A model generated the notes under the pieces. The model saw only the letters and a program-made list of their open reading frames with translations. It did no database searches and was not told where the DNA came from. A program made the position numbers and the translations under genes. From NCBI RefSeq assembly GCF_001742285.1, contig NZ_MIEK01000001.1, positions 1 through 64,000 on the forward strand: a stretch of 64,000 nucleotides of DNA, given 5' to 3'. Origin of the DNA: Enterococcus rivorum. GTDB lineage: Bacteria > Bacillota > Bacilli > Lactobacillales > Enterococcaceae. The stretch's first letter is position 1. Each line of letters opens with the position of its first letter. Shown here piece by piece: positions 62,391-64,000 of this stretch.

Positions 62391-62440
62391 AAAAACTAGA
62401 ATATTCGCCAGAATCTGGAACGAATATCCTAGTTTTTTTT
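62391..62440 (+). terminator. Terminator after rplY
   Basis: AAACTAG and ATATTCG (62393-62407) pair with CGAATAT and CTAGTTT (62421-62435) around a CCAG/CTGG inner stem, followed by eight T residues. Confidence 0.9.
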
Positions 62441-62519
62441 CTAGCTAAATTGCAACAAGAAACGTTAGGAGTAATTCTTAAAATATTGTCCTTGCCATTT
62501 CTGAGTCTCATTAGCTGTT

Positions 62520-62831
62520 TTATTCACTTCTACACACCAGGGAGGATACACTCGCATCGCCATTTTTCCAGTTGATTTTTTTGACAGTCATTTCTTTCCC
62601 AAAAAGCCACAAAATAGCCCTCTTTTTCAGCGTCTTCTTAGCAAGTCTACTTCTTACCCTCAACTCATTATTGCCAGTAGCTAACAGCAAGCCTTCGTAA
62701 GACTGATTCAAATTTTCATACCTAATAATTTCAAACACACCAAACTCTTTTTTTAATCGTTTTAATGATTCTACTACTTCCTTGTTTCCTTTCTGGATAA
62801 TTAGTCTAGCATTGTTCCATCCTCTAACCAT
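62520..62831 (-). pseudogene. MepB-family pseudogene, frameshifted and truncated
   Basis: The N-terminal 70 residues (LKRLKKEFGVFEIIRYENLN, YEGLLLATGNNELRVRSRLA) match the start of MepB-family proteins. After AKKTLKKR the expected family block GYFVAFWERNDCQKNQ appears in another reading frame. One base has therefore been lost in the run AAAAAGAGGG near 62620, and that second frame soon stops after ILPGV. The usual 70-residue C-terminal part (FIFPK-type) is missing. The ATG at 62831 overlaps the TPR gene; the original start may lie further in, behind AAAGGAAACAAGG. It appears non-functional. Confidence 0.75.
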
Positions 62832-63307
62832 GTTTCATCTAATTTATCTGAATAAAACTGAATTGCCTTTTGATACTCTTTAATTTTTTCATCATTAGAA
62901 GTCGTCGCTAGCAAGTTCAAAACAATGTTCATCGCCTCAGAATAACGTTTAAGATTATATAGAACCATTGCATAAAAGCCTTTTAAAGCGTTGTTTGTAG
63001 GAAATTCTTCCATTCCTTTTAGGAAAATTTTTTCTGCTTCATGATAACTGCCGATTGATCGATAGGTGCTACCTAAACCCAGATATGCTCCTTCCAAGTC
63101 AGCACCAATCAAGCCCAAATGAATTGCTTGCTCATAAAATGGAATTGCTTCTGTTTCTTTCCCCATTACATCAAAACTCCATGCTACTTGGTAGTTTAAG
63201 TAAGGGTCACTTGGTGTACTTTCTAGTAACTCAAGCAATAGTTGATTTGATTCTTCTAACTTTTCTGCTTTTCTTAAAGATAAAGCTTTGCTTAACTGTT
63301 CCGTCAT
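62801..63307 (-). CDS. Tetratricopeptide-repeat protein
   Basis: The 168-residue protein is made of four or five TPR units, for example PYLNYQVAWSFDVMGKETEA, GAYLGLGSTYRSIGSYHEAE and ALKGFYAMVLYNLKRYSEAM. There is no signal peptide or membrane segment, so it is a cytoplasmic binding protein. B. subtilis and streptococci have similar stand-alone TPR proteins of unknown role. The ATG at 63307 follows AGAGGG. The MepB remnant overlaps its 3' end by 31 bp. Confidence 0.88.
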   Translation of the reverse strand: MTEQLSKALSLRKAEKLEESNQLLLELLESTPSDPYLNYQVAWSFDVMGKETEAIPFYEQAIHLGLIGADLEGAYLGLGSTYRSIGSYHEAEKIFLKGMEEFPTNNALKGFYAMVLYNLKRYSEAMNIVLNLLATTSNDEKIKEYQKAIQFYSDKLDETWLEDGTMLD

Positions 63308-63378
63308 TTTTTTGCCCTCTTTCTAAACTATTTTAATCAGAAATTCTAGTATTTCAACACATTTATTTCAGGTAGCAC

Positions 63379-64000
63379 TCACTTTAAAAATAATAAAATA
63401 ATTAGTGTGACAAATACAAAAAAATTCATGGCAATACCAACGACGAACATTTTTCGAATCGAAGCGGATGAATACAAGGGTAAGTGATCTAAATCAAGTT
63501 CTTTCACCTGTTTTACCATCTCCAATTCATTTTTTGGTAAACTAAAATGTCCTGGGCTGTCGGACAAATAGTGCTGTGCATAGGGGAAATAAACTGCCAT
63601 TGTTGGTTCAGTATCAATTAGTCCTTCATACCAAGTATTTTTCACTATATTTACTTGTTCTAATGGAATATTGAATCCTTTTTCAACTTCTTTAGGATCA
63701 AATTTCAGAGAAAAAACATCGCTTGAGTTTAATGAAATTTCTTTCCCATAGCCTACAGATAAATTGCCCTCTAGCCATAATCTCTGATCTAATTTTTCCA
63801 ACTTTGAATTAGACATCTGGCAATCAAAAATCAGAGACCGTTTTTTCAAACTATTTTTAATATCAACGATAATATTCCCTTCAAAATCAGTTGTTACCAA
63901 AGCCTTTTCAGCATTAGACTCCATTAGTCCATTCTTTTTATCATAACTTAATGTATTCGTATCATAGTCAATTATTAGCCAGCTTAACAACCCCGTTTCT
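63379..64000 (-). CDS. Membrane protein, C-terminal part (cut by window edge)
   Basis: The frame is open to the edge of the window, so the gene continues upstream and only the last 207 or so residues are seen. The visible part is mainly beta-rich and contains YGKEISLNSSDVFSLKFDPK and NTWYEGLIDTEPTMAVYFPY. It ends in a membrane helix (MFVVGIAMNFFVFVTLIILL) right before the stop. There is no family I recognise. A long extracytoplasmic or cytoplasmic domain tethered by a C-terminal helix is suggested; an N-terminal helix may lie outside the window. Confidence 0.7.
   Translation of the reverse strand, partial: ETGLLSWLIIDYDTNTLSYDKKNGLMESNAEKALVTTDFEGNIIVDIKNSLKKRSLIFDCQMSNSKLEKLDQRLWLEGNLSVGYGKEISLNSSDVFSLKFDPKEVEKGFNIPLEQVNIVKNTWYEGLIDTEPTMAVYFPYAQHYLSDSPGHFSLPKNELEMVKQVKELDLDHLPLYSSASIRKMFVVGIAMNFFVFVTLIILLFLK

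Noticed and set aside
62362-62398. Sequence resembling the preQ1-I riboswitch core (TAGCTA ... ATAAAAAACTAG) after rplY
   Set aside because: It lies 3' of rplY, the loop and stem do not fit the consensus well, the ACTAG part is an arm of the rplY terminator, and no queuosine gene follows on the plus strand.

Overview
The window is chromosomal DNA from a low-GC Gram-positive bacterium, almost certainly an Enterococcus. The reasons are the AT-rich base composition, AGGAGG ribosome-binding sites, frequent TTG starts, and a gene set typical of that genus: alr-acpS-cshA-murF-ddl, a Bce-type regulator pair like SapRS, a YhgE/PIP protein, a Mga-like regulator, a DUF4310/4311/4312 operon, and Ctc-type L25. 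From memory the order resembles one arc of the E. faecalis chromosome read backwards, but genes expected there are missing, so I would not name the species. Only three genes lie on the plus strand: the Mga-like regulator, one GNAT enzyme and rplY. No rRNA, tRNA, CRISPR array or prophage was seen.

Layout. 0-0.6 kb: the edge of an IS1182-family element beside a folded intergenic repeat. 0.6-8.9 kb: a GNAT enzyme, HIT hydrolase, metG, a fumarase-malic enzyme pair (fumarate to malate to pyruvate), an amino-acid permease and a GlcU-type sugar transporter. 8.9-16 kb: a Bce-type two-component system without its transporter, TrmO, a MerR regulator with a MerR-type promoter, a membrane-anchored MutS-like ATPase and a probable Mn2+ CDF exporter. 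16-22.6 kb: a PIP/YhgE protein, a small conserved protein, an NADH peroxidase/oxidase-like flavoprotein whose redox Cys42 is Ser, and a divergent Mga-like regulator. 22.6-26.5 kb: an uncharacterised envelope cluster (membrane protein, long coiled coil, LysM protein, signal peptidase I). 27-33.7 kb: cell-wall and housekeeping genes (mazF-like, alr, acpS, cshA, murF, ddl). 33.9-35.4 kb: a YaiI/YqxD protein and a degenerate GyrB/ParE-like protein lacking TOPRIM.

35.6-46 kb holds one large catabolic island. A BglG-type regulator and a stand-alone PRD protein are followed by SFCGS, DUF4312, DUF4311 and DUF4310 proteins (a likely unrecognised uptake complex), then a second promoter with a cre-like site and a dyad operator, an orphan PTS EIIC, a small membrane protein, a MupG-type phosphoglycosidase, an amidohydrolase, a DgaE-like PLP enzyme and a DgaF-like aldolase. 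The enzymes suggest breakdown of an amino-sugar or amino-sugar-acid derivative through an amino-sugar-acid phosphate to pyruvate plus a triose phosphate. A candidate free-standing RNA of about 190 nt, with its own promoter and terminator, lies just upstream.

46.5-50 kb: a GNAT, a Gfo/Idh oxidoreductase, a second antitoxin-less MazF and an AraC/GyrI regulator. 50.2-58 kb: a seven-gene envelope-type operon resembling Vex/Vnc: response regulator, kinase, two FtsX-like permeases, one canonical and one degenerate ABC ATPase, and a kinase-less PASTA protein. 58.2-64 kb: udk, a folded intergenic element, GNAT, YjjG, an RsuA-type pseudouridine synthase, rplY with a leader terminator, a frameshifted MepB pseudogene, a TPR protein and a truncated membrane protein.

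The best candidates for something undescribed are the degenerate GyrB/ParE protein, the pseudo-ATPase/PASTA export operon, the DUF43xx/orphan-EIIC island, the Cys-to-Ser flavoprotein with its divergent Mga-like regulator, and the RNA near 46.3 kb.
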